The notes beneath the pieces were generated by a model that had not been told where the DNA came from, searched no databases, and saw nothing but the letters and a program-made list of their open reading frames with translations. The position numbers were made by a program, and so were the translations under genes. A stretch of DNA of 64,000 nucleotides from Candidatus Saccharibacteria bacterium UBA6258 (GTDB lineage Bacteria; Patescibacteriota; Saccharimonadia; Saccharimonadales; Saccharimonadaceae), in the NCBI GenBank assembly GCA_002441145.1, contig DJVK01000011.1, forward strand, positions 1-64,000, given 5' to 3'. This document shows, piece by piece, positions 41,394-49,677 of this stretch (within the stretch, counting starts at the first letter, position 1; every line of letters begins with the position of its first letter).

Positions 41394-43697
41394 TTATTTT
41401 TTACTACTTCGTGGTGCGCGGCGAGTTGCCTTTTTGGCAGGAGTTTCTTTGAGCAACTTTTTAGCGTCTGCCTCTGTAATCGTCTTTGGGTCGACGTCTT
41501 TAGGAATCTTGGCATTCTTTTTACCGTCAGTAATGTAAGGGCCGTAGCGGCCATTCAATACCTTGACGGTGCCAAAGTCAGCGATGTTCTTTTCCGCCTC
41601 TGTTTTTAGCTTGGCACTGTAAGCTTCGAGCGCTTGGTCGAGCGTAATATCACGGGGGTCAACATCTTTGATTGATACGAATAGTTTACCTACCTGAATA
41701 TAAGGGCCAAAGCGGCCGACGTTGGCTTTAATCTCTTGCCCATCAGGAGTCTGGCCAACTGTGCGCGGTAGTTTAAAGGCTTCGAGTGCTTGTTCAAGCG
41801 TGACGGTTTCGATCTTAGCGCCACGTGGCATAGGGGCAAAGGTCGGTTTGTCGCTGTCTTCAGTCGCGCCCATTTGCAACATAGGGCCAAATCGGCCAAA
41901 GCGTGCTAGGATTGGCTTGCCCGTCTTAGGGTCTACGCCTACTTCACGGCTGCTCCCTACCTTAGAACGGTCAATGCCGCCTGATTGTTCGATTAGCGCG
42001 TGGAAGGGGCCGTAAAACGTGCTGAGCATCTTGTTGCGGTCTAGGTTGTTGGCCGCGATTTGGTCAAAGTAGGCTTCGACGTCTGCGGTAAAGCCGTAGT
42101 CGACAACTTGTTCAAAGTGGTCGCCCAAAAAGTCGGCGATGAGTTCGCCTGCCGGCGTCGGTACTAACTTGCCACGGTCAGACCCGGTCTTTTCTTGTAC
42201 AACTTCGCGGTCGACGTCGTTTTCAATCAGTTGCAAGACGATGACATCGCGAGGAGTCCCCTCGTTTTCACCCTTTACGGCGTAGCCGCGTGCCTGGACC
42301 GTGTTGATGATTGTCGCGTACGTCGAAGGTCGACCGATGCCGAGTTCTTCGAGTTTTTTGACAAGCGAACCTTCGGTGTATCGCGCTGGTGGGCGTGCAA
42401 ATACTTGGCGGGCCTCGACGCTGTACTGGTTTACGTTGTCGCCTGATGCGAATGCTGGCAGGAGCGTGTCGTCTTTGCCGCCACCGTAGACGCGTAAGAA
42501 TCCGTCAAAGACGATCACTTCACCCTTGGCTTCGAATATTTCTTTCGCGGTAGAGATGGTAATAGTCGCCGTGGTTTTTTCGAGTTTTGCTGGTGACATC
42601 TGGCTGGCAAGCGTACGGCGACGGATAAGATCGTAGAGCTTTTGGTCGTATTCACTACCACTCACGTCTTCGCGTGACATGTCGGTCGGGCGGATTGCTT
42701 CGTGAGCTTCTTGAGCGTTCGCAGATTTAGTTTTAAACTTGCGGACCGTGCTGTACTCGTGGCCATAGAGGCGTTTGATGTAATCAGCGGCAGCAGCGAT
42801 TGCCTGGCTACTCAGGTTGACGCTGTCGGTACGCATATAGGTAATGCGACCTTCTTGGTAGAGTTTTTGCGCACTCGACATCGTAGCCTTAGAACTAAAG
42901 CCAAGTTTGCTGTTGGCCTCTTGCTGGAGCGTACTCGTTGTGAATGGCGCACCGGGGTTACGAGTTGATGGGCTTTTGGTAATGTCGCTAATTGTGTACG
43001 TAGCATCTTTTAGTGATTCGAGGAATGCCCGTGCTTCTTCTTCGGTTTTAAAGCGTTGCTTAAGTTCGGCTTTGAACTCTTCTTTGTCGTAGGTAAAGAT
43101 GGCCGTTACCTTAAATTGGTACGAACCTTCAAAGGCCGTGATTTCACGTTCGCGCTCTACGAGTAATCGCACTGCTGGTGACTGAACGCGACCGGCAGAT
43201 TTACCACCCGGGACCTTTTGCCATACAACTGGGCTTAGCTCGAAGCCTACGATACGGTCCAAGATTTGACGTGCCTGCTGTGCTTGCACTAGGTGCATAT
43301 CAACGGTGCGTGGCTTTTTGACAGCCTCTTCGATAGCGGTTTTAGTAATTTCGTGGAATACAATGCGGTTAGTGGTCGCTGGGTCGAGCTTAAGTACCTC
43401 GCAAAGGTGCCAGGCAATAGCTTCCCCTTCGCGGTCTTCGTCGGTTGCGAGCCAAATTGTTTCGGCAGTCTTGACTGCTTTTTTAAGTTCGGTGATTACC
43501 TTCTTCTTTTCGGGGTCGACTTCGTAGGTAGTTTTAAAGCCATTCTTGACGTCGATCGGCGGTGTGCCATCTTTGGTTTTTTTGGCGATACTGCGAATAT
43601 GCCCTACTGATGATAGAACTTTAAAGTCTTTTCCAAGGTATTTTTCGATTGTTTTGGCCTTTGCGGGGCTCTCTACGATTACTAGGTTTTTGCTCAT
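41394..43697 (-). CDS. topA: DNA topoisomerase I
   Basis: 767 aa. The N-terminal Toprim domain (VIVESPAKAKTIEKYLG; TDEDREGEAIAWHL) is followed by the type IA core with active-site Tyr in GRITYMRTDS. The C-terminal part has several glycine-rich repeats (RFGRFGPMLQMG, VGRFGPYIQVG, LNGRYGPYITDG) in place of zinc fingers, then a basic tail. It relaxes negative supercoils. No Shine-Dalgarno precedes the ATG; an AT-rich TATATATAGT lies about 15 nt upstream. The neighbour dprA is a common partner of topA in bacteria. Confidence 0.97.
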   Translation of the reverse strand: MSKNLVIVESPAKAKTIEKYLGKDFKVLSSVGHIRSIAKKTKDGTPPIDVKNGFKTTYEVDPEKKKVITELKKAVKTAETIWLATDEDREGEAIAWHLCEVLKLDPATTNRIVFHEITKTAIEEAVKKPRTVDMHLVQAQQARQILDRIVGFELSPVVWQKVPGGKSAGRVQSPAVRLLVEREREITAFEGSYQFKVTAIFTYDKEEFKAELKQRFKTEEEARAFLESLKDATYTISDITKSPSTRNPGAPFTTSTLQQEANSKLGFSSKATMSSAQKLYQEGRITYMRTDSVNLSSQAIAAAADYIKRLYGHEYSTVRKFKTKSANAQEAHEAIRPTDMSREDVSGSEYDQKLYDLIRRRTLASQMSPAKLEKTTATITISTAKEIFEAKGEVIVFDGFLRVYGGGKDDTLLPAFASGDNVNQYSVEARQVFARPPARYTEGSLVKKLEELGIGRPSTYATIINTVQARGYAVKGENEGTPRDVIVLQLIENDVDREVVQEKTGSDRGKLVPTPAGELIADFLGDHFEQVVDYGFTADVEAYFDQIAANNLDRNKMLSTFYGPFHALIEQSGGIDRSKVGSSREVGVDPKTGKPILARFGRFGPMLQMGATEDSDKPTFAPMPRGAKIETVTLEQALEAFKLPRTVGQTPDGQEIKANVGRFGPYIQVGKLFVSIKDVDPRDITLDQALEAYSAKLKTEAEKNIADFGTVKVLNGRYGPYITDGKKNAKIPKDVDPKTITEADAKKLLKETPAKKATRRAPRSSKK

Positions 43698-43886
43698 GTA
43701 TGTGACTCACTATATATAATGTCTGGCATTGTACCAAATCCAGTGGCTTATACTACGCTACGTTTTGGCGTTTGTAAACACTATCTTGTTTTTATGAATA
43801 TTGTTTAAAATACTGTTGACTTGAGGTGGCGGCAAGAGCAAAATTATAGATATACTTTGATAAAAATAATATAAAAGGAAAAACAC

Positions 43887-44144
43887 ATGACAGTTACGCA
43901 GGAGCGCGTTAGTACAGCACAAGATGGCGAAACCATGCCCGAGGTTACTATTGGTTTAATCGATGACGAGTACCGTCGTCACCAATTTGTAGCAAAATTT
44001 GGCGAACGAGCCGTCGAAGCTCTTCGAATCTTCGCTGACCAACGAATTGAGGCGGGTATGGGTCCGCAACATCCTACGATATTGCACCATGCAAAGCCTG
44101 ATGGAAAAACAGATTACAGGTCACGCGAACTCGGCGATCTCTAA
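43887..44144 (+). CDS. Hypothetical protein, 85 aa
   Basis: Not recognised. It is a small acidic soluble protein with a helical centre (FGERAVEALRIFADQRIEAG) and several His in the last third (HPTILHHAKPDG). AAAAGGAAAAA precedes the ATG and a TATACT (43851-43856) lies about 30 nt upstream. It is a plus-strand singleton between topA and dprA, and its 3' end overlaps the convergent dprA 3' end by 4 nt. Confidence 0.65.
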   Translation: MTVTQERVSTAQDGETMPEVTIGLIDDEYRRHQFVAKFGERAVEALRIFADQRIEAGMGPQHPTILHHAKPDGKTDYRSRELGDL

Positions 44145-45001
44145 CGTAACGTCCACTGGTTCGCGCCAAGTGATTTAACCGTTCCTGAAATTTCGAGCAT
44201 AGTTAACGCTATGCTCATTTCATTTGCGGTAATGCCAGTGATGCGCTGGATTTCTTCGCCGTCCCTAATGCCTGCGGTAAGCTGTTGAATAATAGCTGTT
44301 TCGGTATCGTTCGAACCTAGCGCTAGACGGTTCTGATTGCTAATTGTGTCGGGCGCAATTACCTGTAGAATGTCTTCGACGCAGGTTACGGGCGTCGCAC
44401 CTTGCTTCAAAAGTGCGTTACATCCAGCGCTCAAGGGGCTTGTAATGTTGCCTGGAACGACGAATACTTCTTTGCCCTGTTCAAGTGCGTGCATGGCGGT
44501 ATTTAACGTGCCGCTGCGTGCGGAAGCCTCGGTTATAAGAACGGCGTCGGCGAGCCCGGCTACGATGCGGTTGCGCGCTAAAAAGTTCGATTGCCATGCC
44601 GTGTCGGTACCGGGGTCGTATTCGCTCAATAACGCCCCGCCGCTCTTAATAATTTGCTCGGCTAGGCCTCGGTGTGTCGCGGGGTAAACTTTAGGCAATC
44701 CGCACGGTAAAATGGCGAGTGTCATGCCACCCGCATCAAGCGCTGCTTTATGGGCTATGCCGTCGACGCCAAGTGCAAGACCGCTAACTATCACTACTCC
44801 CTTACGTGCTAATTCCCCTGCTAGCTGCTGGGTGACCTCACGCCCATAGACGCTCGGTTTACGAGTGCCTACGATTGCAATAGACGGCACGCGCCTTTCC
44901 GGTAATGCTCCAATATAATGCAAGGTTACTGGTGGTTTAGCAATGTTACCCACTATCTGTAGATAGGGGTGCTTCAGGGGTGATATGCTATTGATATTCA
45001 T
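44141..45001 (-). CDS. dprA: DNA-processing protein DprA
   Basis: 286 aa. The Rossmann domain has the DprA signatures GTRKPSVYG, VSGLALGVDGIAHKAAL, LLSEYDPGT, FLARNRIVAGLADAVLI, SARSGTLNTA and VPGNITSPLSAGCNALL. A small winged-helix domain follows at the C-terminus. It loads RecA on incoming single-stranded DNA during transformation. The N-terminal SAM-like domain of many DprA proteins is missing, giving a compact form. The -10 box ends 8 nt before the ATG. Presence of DprA fits natural uptake of DNA, which these reduced cells may need for nucleotides or genes (inference). Confidence 0.96.
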   Translation of the reverse strand: MNINSISPLKHPYLQIVGNIAKPPVTLHYIGALPERRVPSIAIVGTRKPSVYGREVTQQLAGELARKGVVIVSGLALGVDGIAHKAALDAGGMTLAILPCGLPKVYPATHRGLAEQIIKSGGALLSEYDPGTDTAWQSNFLARNRIVAGLADAVLITEASARSGTLNTAMHALEQGKEVFVVPGNITSPLSAGCNALLKQGATPVTCVEDILQVIAPDTISNQNRLALGSNDTETAIIQQLTAGIRDGEEIQRITGITANEMSIALTMLEISGTVKSLGANQWTLR

Positions 45002-45009
45002 AGGGTTTT

Positions 45010-45051
45010 GTTATAATAACTATTGACATAATGTCAAGTGTGTGCTAATAT
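45010..45051. promoter_or_regulatory. Back-to-back promoters on a shared TTGACAT dyad
   Basis: TTGACATAATGTCAA (45023-45037) is an inverted repeat with 7-bp arms, each arm a -35 box. Leftward: TTGACA (45037-45032), 16-nt spacer, TATAAC (45015-45010) for dprA. Rightward: TTGACA (45023-45028), 17-nt spacer, TAATAT (45046-45051) for the candidate RNA. A single protein on the dyad would control both. Confidence 0.75.
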
Positions 45052-45057
45052 CGTAGA

Positions 45058-45307
45058 TGATTGATTGATCTGCGAGAACAATCAAGCACCTTATACCCCC
45101 TATTCTAACTTATGTTAGGTTGCATGTAATGTGTATTGTAGTAATCTACCCTCCACTACAGTACCGCTAGAAAGCATTACATGTATACTAACCCCTTTAT
45201 CCGGCGGACCTCCATTATTGTGAGGTGGGTCACGCTAATGCCCTGATTTGGGTGGGATGAAGGGCTACATGGCGCCAGGTGATGCCCACCCTTACCTGGC
45301 GCTTTTT
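45058..45307 (+). ncRNA. Candidate structured non-coding RNA (~250 nt) divergent from dprA
   Basis: There is no open frame of note, but the segment has a promoter at one end, an intrinsic terminator at the other, and many perfect helices between. These are TTGATTG/CAATCAA (45061-45067, 45079-45085), CTAAC/GTTAG (45105-45109, 45114-45118), and CATGTAATG/CATTACATG (45123-45131, 45175-45183) enclosing TGTAGT/ACTACA (45137-45142, 45155-45160). The last is GTGA/TCAC (45220-45223, 45230-45233), whose loop GGTGGG could kiss CCCACC in the terminator loop (45285-45290). It does not match the conserved cores of RNase P, SRP, tmRNA or 6S RNA that I know. Class unknown. Confidence 0.6.
45272..45307 (+). 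terminator. Terminator of the candidate RNA
   Basis: A 9-bp perfect stem, GCGCCAGGT (45272-45280) with ACCTGGCGC (45294-45302), is followed by TTTTT. Confidence 0.92.
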
Positions 45308-45331
45308 AGTTGCTAAAATTATTTTGACAAA

Positions 45332-45365
45332 GCGAAAACCCCTGATTCTTCAATCAGGGGTTCGC
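45332..45365 (-). terminator. Terminator of the 161-aa gene
   Basis: AACCCCTGATT (45337-45347) pairs with AATCAGGGGTT (45352-45362) around loop CTTC. On the minus strand it continues into TTTTCGCTTT. Confidence 0.85.
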
Positions 45366-45385
45366 TTGACACTGAGGGCGCGCGA

Positions 45386-45871
45386 TCATGCTTGGGATTC
45401 AATCTTCTGAATCCATTTCTTGAGCCCTCTTTCGAGTAGCCGCTTGTCGGCCGCGGACATGCGGCCAATCTTGATCACCTTGTATGATTCGTAGTAGCCG
45501 GTTCGATTAGAATCGAAGGCTGGCATGACATCGCGAAGGGCGCCGTCAGGAGTGAGTCCGATCATGTTGTTTCTGGGAAACTTCATAATAAGAGCTTGTC
45601 GTCGGCCGATCGCATATTGCCGCGGGCGGTTGCGCATACGGTTCGGTACCTTTGATATACGCGTTAGCGTAACTTCGGTACCGTACCGCTCCCAGTCCCG
45701 GTAGGTCATGAGACTCAGCAGGCGACTGATGTAGTGCGCGATTTGTGTACCAGGCTCAGACGCGGCAATTCCGTGCTTAGCCTGGGTGTTTGTCATGAGT
45801 TGCTCTTGGTAAATGGGCTGTTGGGGATTGAACGTGAAAAGCGACCGCAGCCACTTCTTCTTTGCTGGCAT
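45386..45871 (-). CDS. Hypothetical basic protein, 161 aa
   Basis: Not recognised. It is strongly basic with no signal or membrane segment. The centre has an Arg/Asn-rich stretch (VPNRMRNRPRQYAIGRRQAL) and the C-terminus is a Lys/Arg-rich helix, so nucleic-acid binding is conceivable. AAGGTGG precedes the ATG. It has its own promoter (45993-45965) with a leader of about 85 nt and its own terminator, and its GC is higher than its neighbours. A stand-alone, possibly acquired gene. Confidence 0.6.
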   Translation of the reverse strand: MPAKKKWLRSLFTFNPQQPIYQEQLMTNTQAKHGIAASEPGTQIAHYISRLLSLMTYRDWERYGTEVTLTRISKVPNRMRNRPRQYAIGRRQALIMKFPRNNMIGLTPDGALRDVMPAFDSNRTGYYESYKVIKIGRMSAADKRLLERGLKKWIQKIESQA

Positions 45872-45964
45872 GTCGCCACCTTGCCTCTCGGTTGATGTGT
45901 CAAGCTGCGTTATCGGAGCTCAACGTAAGTGATAGTTGGTAATGCTCAACGATTAACTAACTAT

Positions 45965-45993
45965 ATTATACCATTTCAATGCATTTATATCAA
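45965..45993 (-). promoter_or_regulatory. Promoter of the 161-aa gene
   Basis: Minus strand: TTGATA (45993-45988), 17-nt spacer, TATAAT (45970-45965). Confidence 0.78.
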
Positions 45994-46072
45994 ATTTGCA
46001 TGGGTCGTAGGTCAAGCCTCCACGTCTGGCCTGGTTGCCATAACTACCCTTCACGGGGTATTCTAAGTGTAT

Positions 46073-46828
46073 ATGGATAGTCTACTTGTATTATTTTGGG
46101 CCACGATTGGTGGCGTTGTCTCGCTACTTGGAGGCATTTTATTACTTACCGCCGTAAAGGCTCGTACGCAGTTGATTAAGCTCGCGCTACCGTTTGGCGC
46201 TGGCGCGCTAATTGCTGCAGCTTTTTTGGAGTTATTACCTGAAGCGGTCGAAGAATCTGACATTCATATCGTTGCGTCCTTCGCCCTTGTCGGCTTCTTG
46301 GCATTCTTTATTTTAGAACGACTACTCGGGTGGTTCCATCACCACCATCATGATGAAGTACACGGAAATAAAAATAAAGTACACGCATCTCTTGTGGTCA
46401 TTGGCGACACGCTACACAATGCGATTGATGGCGTAGCCATCGGTGCGGCATTTTTAATTAGCCCTGCCGTTGGTATCGCTACAAGCCTTGCAGTGGCATT
46501 CCATGAAATACCCACAGAGATTGGAGATTTCGGTATCTTACTTGGCAAAGGCATGCGCCGACGTAACGTGATTATAGTTAACCTCGCAAGTTCACTGGCG
46601 ACAGTCGTGGCTGCTATGGCCGTATACTGGCTAGGATCTGGGGAACATATAAACCCTGCTCCACTACTCGCACTCGCTGTTGGTTTCTTTATCTACATTT
46701 CAGCAAGTGATATTATCCCTGATATACACGAGCGTCCACGTCACGAAGGCAACGTACAAGCGGTTATGCTGGTAGTCGGTGCCGCAGTAATTGCCCTGCT
46801 CACCCTGCTTATCCCAGACGCTCACTAG
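46073..46828 (+). CDS. ZIP family divalent metal transporter
   Basis: About 251 aa with eight membrane segments. A His-rich cytoplasmic loop (HHHHHDEVHG) lies after segment 3. The binuclear metal-site motifs are HNAIDGVAIG (segment 4) and FHEIPTEIGD (segment 5), diagnostic for ZIP proteins that bring zinc or iron into the cytoplasm. A GTG at 46067 is the alternative start. There is no Shine-Dalgarno; TATTCT lies 8 nt upstream of ATG 46073. It converges with pth, one base apart. Confidence 0.93.
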   Translation: MDSLLVLFWATIGGVVSLLGGILLLTAVKARTQLIKLALPFGAGALIAAAFLELLPEAVEESDIHIVASFALVGFLAFFILERLLGWFHHHHHDEVHGNKNKVHASLVVIGDTLHNAIDGVAIGAAFLISPAVGIATSLAVAFHEIPTEIGDFGILLGKGMRRRNVIIVNLASSLATVVAAMAVYWLGSGEHINPAPLLALAVGFFIYISASDIIPDIHERPRHEGNVQAVMLVVGAAVIALLTLLIPDAH

Positions 46829-46829
46829 G

Positions 46830-47384
46830 CTATCGATGGGTCGTTACTTCAAAGGCACCTGTAGCAAATTTTTTGATAAGTTCGGCAACTTTAGGCTCTA
46901 GATCATCAAGGTTGGTGCGTTCGTCACCGGTAAATTTACCTAGCACGACACTCACGGCGTCCATCTGTTCGTGGTGCTCTGTCCATACGCCGATTCTGAT
47001 GCGCGACGTCGCTTGGCCTAGGTGTTGATTCATCGACTTTATACCGTTGTTCCCGGCATCACTCCCGCCAATTCGTGTGCGAATGGTACCGAATGGTAGC
47101 GCCAAATCGTCATGAATAATAACGACATCTTCCGGAGTCAATTTATAAAAATCAATAATAGATCGAACTGATTCGCCGACAAGATTGTAATAAGTGGTTG
47201 GTTTTGCCAATAGCAGCTTTTCGCCATCGATAGTTTGTTCAGCTATGTCGGCGCGGAACTTGTCGCTATGTTTAAAGGTAGCGTTATGTACGGCTGCGTA
47301 ATTATCGAGCATGCGAAACCCGACATTATGGCGCGTATTGTCGTAGCGCGATTCTGGGTTGCCTAAGCCAACGATAAGTTTCAT
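46830..47384 (-). CDS. pth: Peptidyl-tRNA hydrolase
   Basis: 184 aa. The N-terminus KLIVGLGNPESRYDNTRHNVGF contains the catalytic His, and HDDLALPFGTIR the catalytic Asp. SDAGNNGIKSM also matches Pth. It frees tRNA from stalled peptidyl-tRNA. Length is standard. The start lies in the AT-rich gap after der, with TATACT-like sequence directly upstream and no Shine-Dalgarno. It is the last gene of the HK-RR-rlu-der-pth run. Confidence 0.97.
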   Translation of the reverse strand: MKLIVGLGNPESRYDNTRHNVGFRMLDNYAAVHNATFKHSDKFRADIAEQTIDGEKLLLAKPTTYYNLVGESVRSIIDFYKLTPEDVVIIHDDLALPFGTIRTRIGGSDAGNNGIKSMNQHLGQATSRIRIGVWTEHHEQMDAVSVVLGKFTGDERTNLDDLEPKVAELIKKFATGAFEVTTHR

Positions 47385-47407
47385 ATAATAATAGTATACC
47401 GTATCTT

Positions 47408-47440
47408 AAAAGGATCCTCGCTGACTTGAGCAGAGGATCC
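47408..47440 (-). terminator. Terminator of der
   Basis: GGATCCTC (47412-47419) pairs with GAGGATCC (47433-47440). The minus strand continues TTTTAAG. Confidence 0.8.
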
Positions 47441-47448
47441 GATTGTTG

Positions 47449-48897
47449 CTATAGGTCTTGTTCTTTTTCGCGCTTGATTTTTTCGAGTCGCTCGAGCTCG
47501 ATTTTTTCTTGCTCTTTACGTAGTTTGTAAGCTTTCGTGACAGGTTCTTTGCCCTGGGCAACGCGTTCTTTGTTAGCCTTGATCTGTTTTTCGTCCCGAA
47601 AGCTAAACTTGATTGGCGTACCGGCAAAGTTGTAGGTTTCGCGCACGAGACGCTCTAGGTAGCGTTTGTATGACCAGTGAATAAACTTGAGGTTTGAACC
47701 GTAGATGACAAACCATGGCGGTGCCGTGTCGGTCTGAACCATGTAGCGAAGCTTAGGGTGTGAATTCTTAAGACCAGCTGGTGGGTGCTTTTGCACGGCT
47801 TTTTGCAAGAGGTCGTTTAATACGCGAGTCTTGGTTTCTTGGTTGCGTCGTGCCTCGATGTCGATAGCAAGGTCAAAAAGTTTAGTAACGTTTTGGCCAG
47901 TAACCGAGCTTGTAAAGATAAGCGGCGCCCATGGAACGAAGTCAAAGTTGCGAGCGATGCGTGGTGCAAGAGCGTCACGGGTGTATGCGTCTTTGCCTTC
48001 GACGCTGTCCCACTTGCTAACTACAAGCACAAGGCCCTTACCTGCTTCGGCGATGATACCGGCGAGTCGTTGGTCGAGTGCGGTGCTAAGTTCGTTGACA
48101 TCCATCAGTAAGAAACAAATATCAGATTCTTCGATAGCTTGTAGAGTGCGGAGTACAGAGAACTTTTCGATGCCTACCTCTTGCTTGCCCTGGCGTCGAA
48201 CACCAGCGGTGTCGAGTAGTTCAAGATCCTGCTGTTGGTAGCGGATCGCGATTCGGTTGATGTCGCGGGTGGTCCCTGCTACGTCGGCGACGATAGCCTG
48301 CTGTTTGCCGGCAAGCGTATTGAACAAGTAGCTCTTGCCAACGTTGGGCCGACCGATGAGAGCCATGCGAAGTACGTCGTCTGGAGCTTCTTCGGTGCGC
48401 TCAGGAATAATCTTGACGATTTCGTTTAGTACGTCAACGATACCGCTGTTGTGCTCAGCACTGGTACGAATAATAGTCTTGATGCCAAGGCGTCGGAATT
48501 CGTCGTTGTGAATCGCATCTTTAAGGTCGGACTTGTTGGTAATGAGGATGACCGGCTTTTTGCTTTTGAGGGCTTTTTTAGCGACGATGCGATCTTCGTC
48601 ACCGGGGTATTCAGTGCTGTCAACGATTACCAAAATAACATCGGCAGCGTCGGCTGCTTCGGTGATCTGTTCCTGGATGCCAGCTTCGAATTCGTCATTA
48701 GGGTCTTTTAGACCGGCGGTGTCGACCAACCAGAACTGGTGGTCTTGGTGTTCTACCTTGCCTAAAACGCTATCGCGAGTCGTTCCGGCTTCGCGGGCGA
48801 CGATTGCTTGTTGTGCGCGGACCATACGATTAAACAACGAGCTTTTGCCCGCGTTAGCTCGACCGATGATTGCGACGGTTGGTAGTTTACTTGCCAT
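47449..48897 (-). CDS. der: Ribosome biogenesis GTPase Der (EngA)
   Basis: 482 aa with two tandem G domains: GRANAGKSSLFN (about residues 12-23) and GRPNVGKSYLFN (about 187-198), each followed by DTAG and N/S-K-x-D motifs (TNKSD, VSKWD). A C-terminal KH-like domain is followed by a Lys/Glu-rich coiled tail. Der acts in 50S subunit maturation. A minus-strand TATAAT (48912-48907) ends 9 nt before the ATG and no Shine-Dalgarno is seen. Confidence 0.97.
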   Translation of the reverse strand: MASKLPTVAIIGRANAGKSSLFNRMVRAQQAIVAREAGTTRDSVLGKVEHQDHQFWLVDTAGLKDPNDEFEAGIQEQITEAADAADVILVIVDSTEYPGDEDRIVAKKALKSKKPVILITNKSDLKDAIHNDEFRRLGIKTIIRTSAEHNSGIVDVLNEIVKIIPERTEEAPDDVLRMALIGRPNVGKSYLFNTLAGKQQAIVADVAGTTRDINRIAIRYQQQDLELLDTAGVRRQGKQEVGIEKFSVLRTLQAIEESDICFLLMDVNELSTALDQRLAGIIAEAGKGLVLVVSKWDSVEGKDAYTRDALAPRIARNFDFVPWAPLIFTSSVTGQNVTKLFDLAIDIEARRNQETKTRVLNDLLQKAVQKHPPAGLKNSHPKLRYMVQTDTAPPWFVIYGSNLKFIHWSYKRYLERLVRETYNFAGTPIKFSFRDEKQIKANKERVAQGKEPVTKAYKLRKEQEKIELERLEKIKREKEQDL

Positions 48898-48964
48898 ATA
48901 GGGCTAATTATACCAGAGATTCACCTCTAGAGCGAGCATGAGCGGTATGGTACTTTTATATCAC

Positions 48965-49663
48965 CTAGCGCATATCGACGATTTCGTACTCGCCACTCTT
49001 TATATCGCCAAGTGAATAATTGCCAAAATCTGTTCGATGGAGCTCTGTAACATCGTAACCCATGGCTGCGAAAGTACGTCGTATTTGACGATTGCGACCC
49101 TCGGTCATGGTTACCTGCCACTCACGTCGTGAGTCATCGTTAAGTCGCATCAGAGATAGCTGGCTAGGGCCATCATCGAGCAAAACACCAATGTCGCTAA
49201 TCATTTGCTGGTGCAGCGGTGCTAGGTCCTTGTCGAGCCGTATCGTGTACACCTTCGTTTTGTAAAACTTAGGGTGTGTCATCTTATAGGCAAAGTCACC
49301 GTCGTTCGTTAGCAGTAATAAACCAGAACTGTTGCGGTCTAGGCGACCGACTGGCTTAAGCCTGTGGAACTTGGGCGGTAGAATGGCGTAGATTGTCGGT
49401 GAATCACCTTGGTCCCGGCGCGAACAGACGTAGTTAACAGGTTTATTAAAAGCGATGTATTGATAGTCGACGGTACTTTCGCTAACTACTCTGCCATCGC
49501 AAGTAATCGTGTCGCCGGGCATAAAGCGAGCGCCTAGAGTCGCGGGAGTATCGTTAATGAGCACTTTACCGCTGTCGATAAGTAAATCTGCTTCACGACG
49601 CGAAACACCTAGCTGAAGCGCTAGGTATTTATTGAGTCGAATTGAATCAGGGCTATCGGTCAC
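48965..49663 (-). CDS. RluB/RsuA-family pseudouridine synthase
   Basis: 232 aa from a GTG start. An N-terminal S4 RNA-binding domain (LNKYLALQLGVSRREADLLI) precedes the synthase domain with catalytic Asp in GRLDRNSSGLLLLTNDGD and a C-terminal MTEGRNRQIRR motif. It makes pseudouridine in 23S (RluB-like) or 16S (RsuA-like) rRNA; which one cannot be told from motifs. Its -10 box TATAAT (49677-49672) overlaps the stop of the receiver gene and lies 8 nt before the GTG, giving a leaderless transcript. Confidence 0.93.
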   Translation of the reverse strand: MTDSPDSIRLNKYLALQLGVSRREADLLIDSGKVLINDTPATLGARFMPGDTITCDGRVVSESTVDYQYIAFNKPVNYVCSRRDQGDSPTIYAILPPKFHRLKPVGRLDRNSSGLLLLTNDGDFAYKMTHPKFYKTKVYTIRLDKDLAPLHQQMISDIGVLLDDGPSQLSLMRLNDDSRREWQVTMTEGRNRQIRRTFAAMGYDVTELHRTDFGNYSLGDIKSGEYEIVDMR

Positions 49664-49671
49664 TAGAGTGT

Positions 49672-49677
49672 ATTATA
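49672..49677 (-). promoter_or_regulatory. -10 box inside the end of the receiver gene
   Basis: TATAAT on the minus strand includes the stop codon of the receiver gene and serves the pseudouridine synthase GTG 8 nt further on. Confidence 0.55.

Noticed and set aside
45058..45307. SRP, RNase P, tmRNA or 6S identity for the structured RNA
   Set aside because: The conserved cores of these RNAs (for example the SRP GGAA tetraloop region or the RNase P GAGGAAAGTCC block) were not found by eye.
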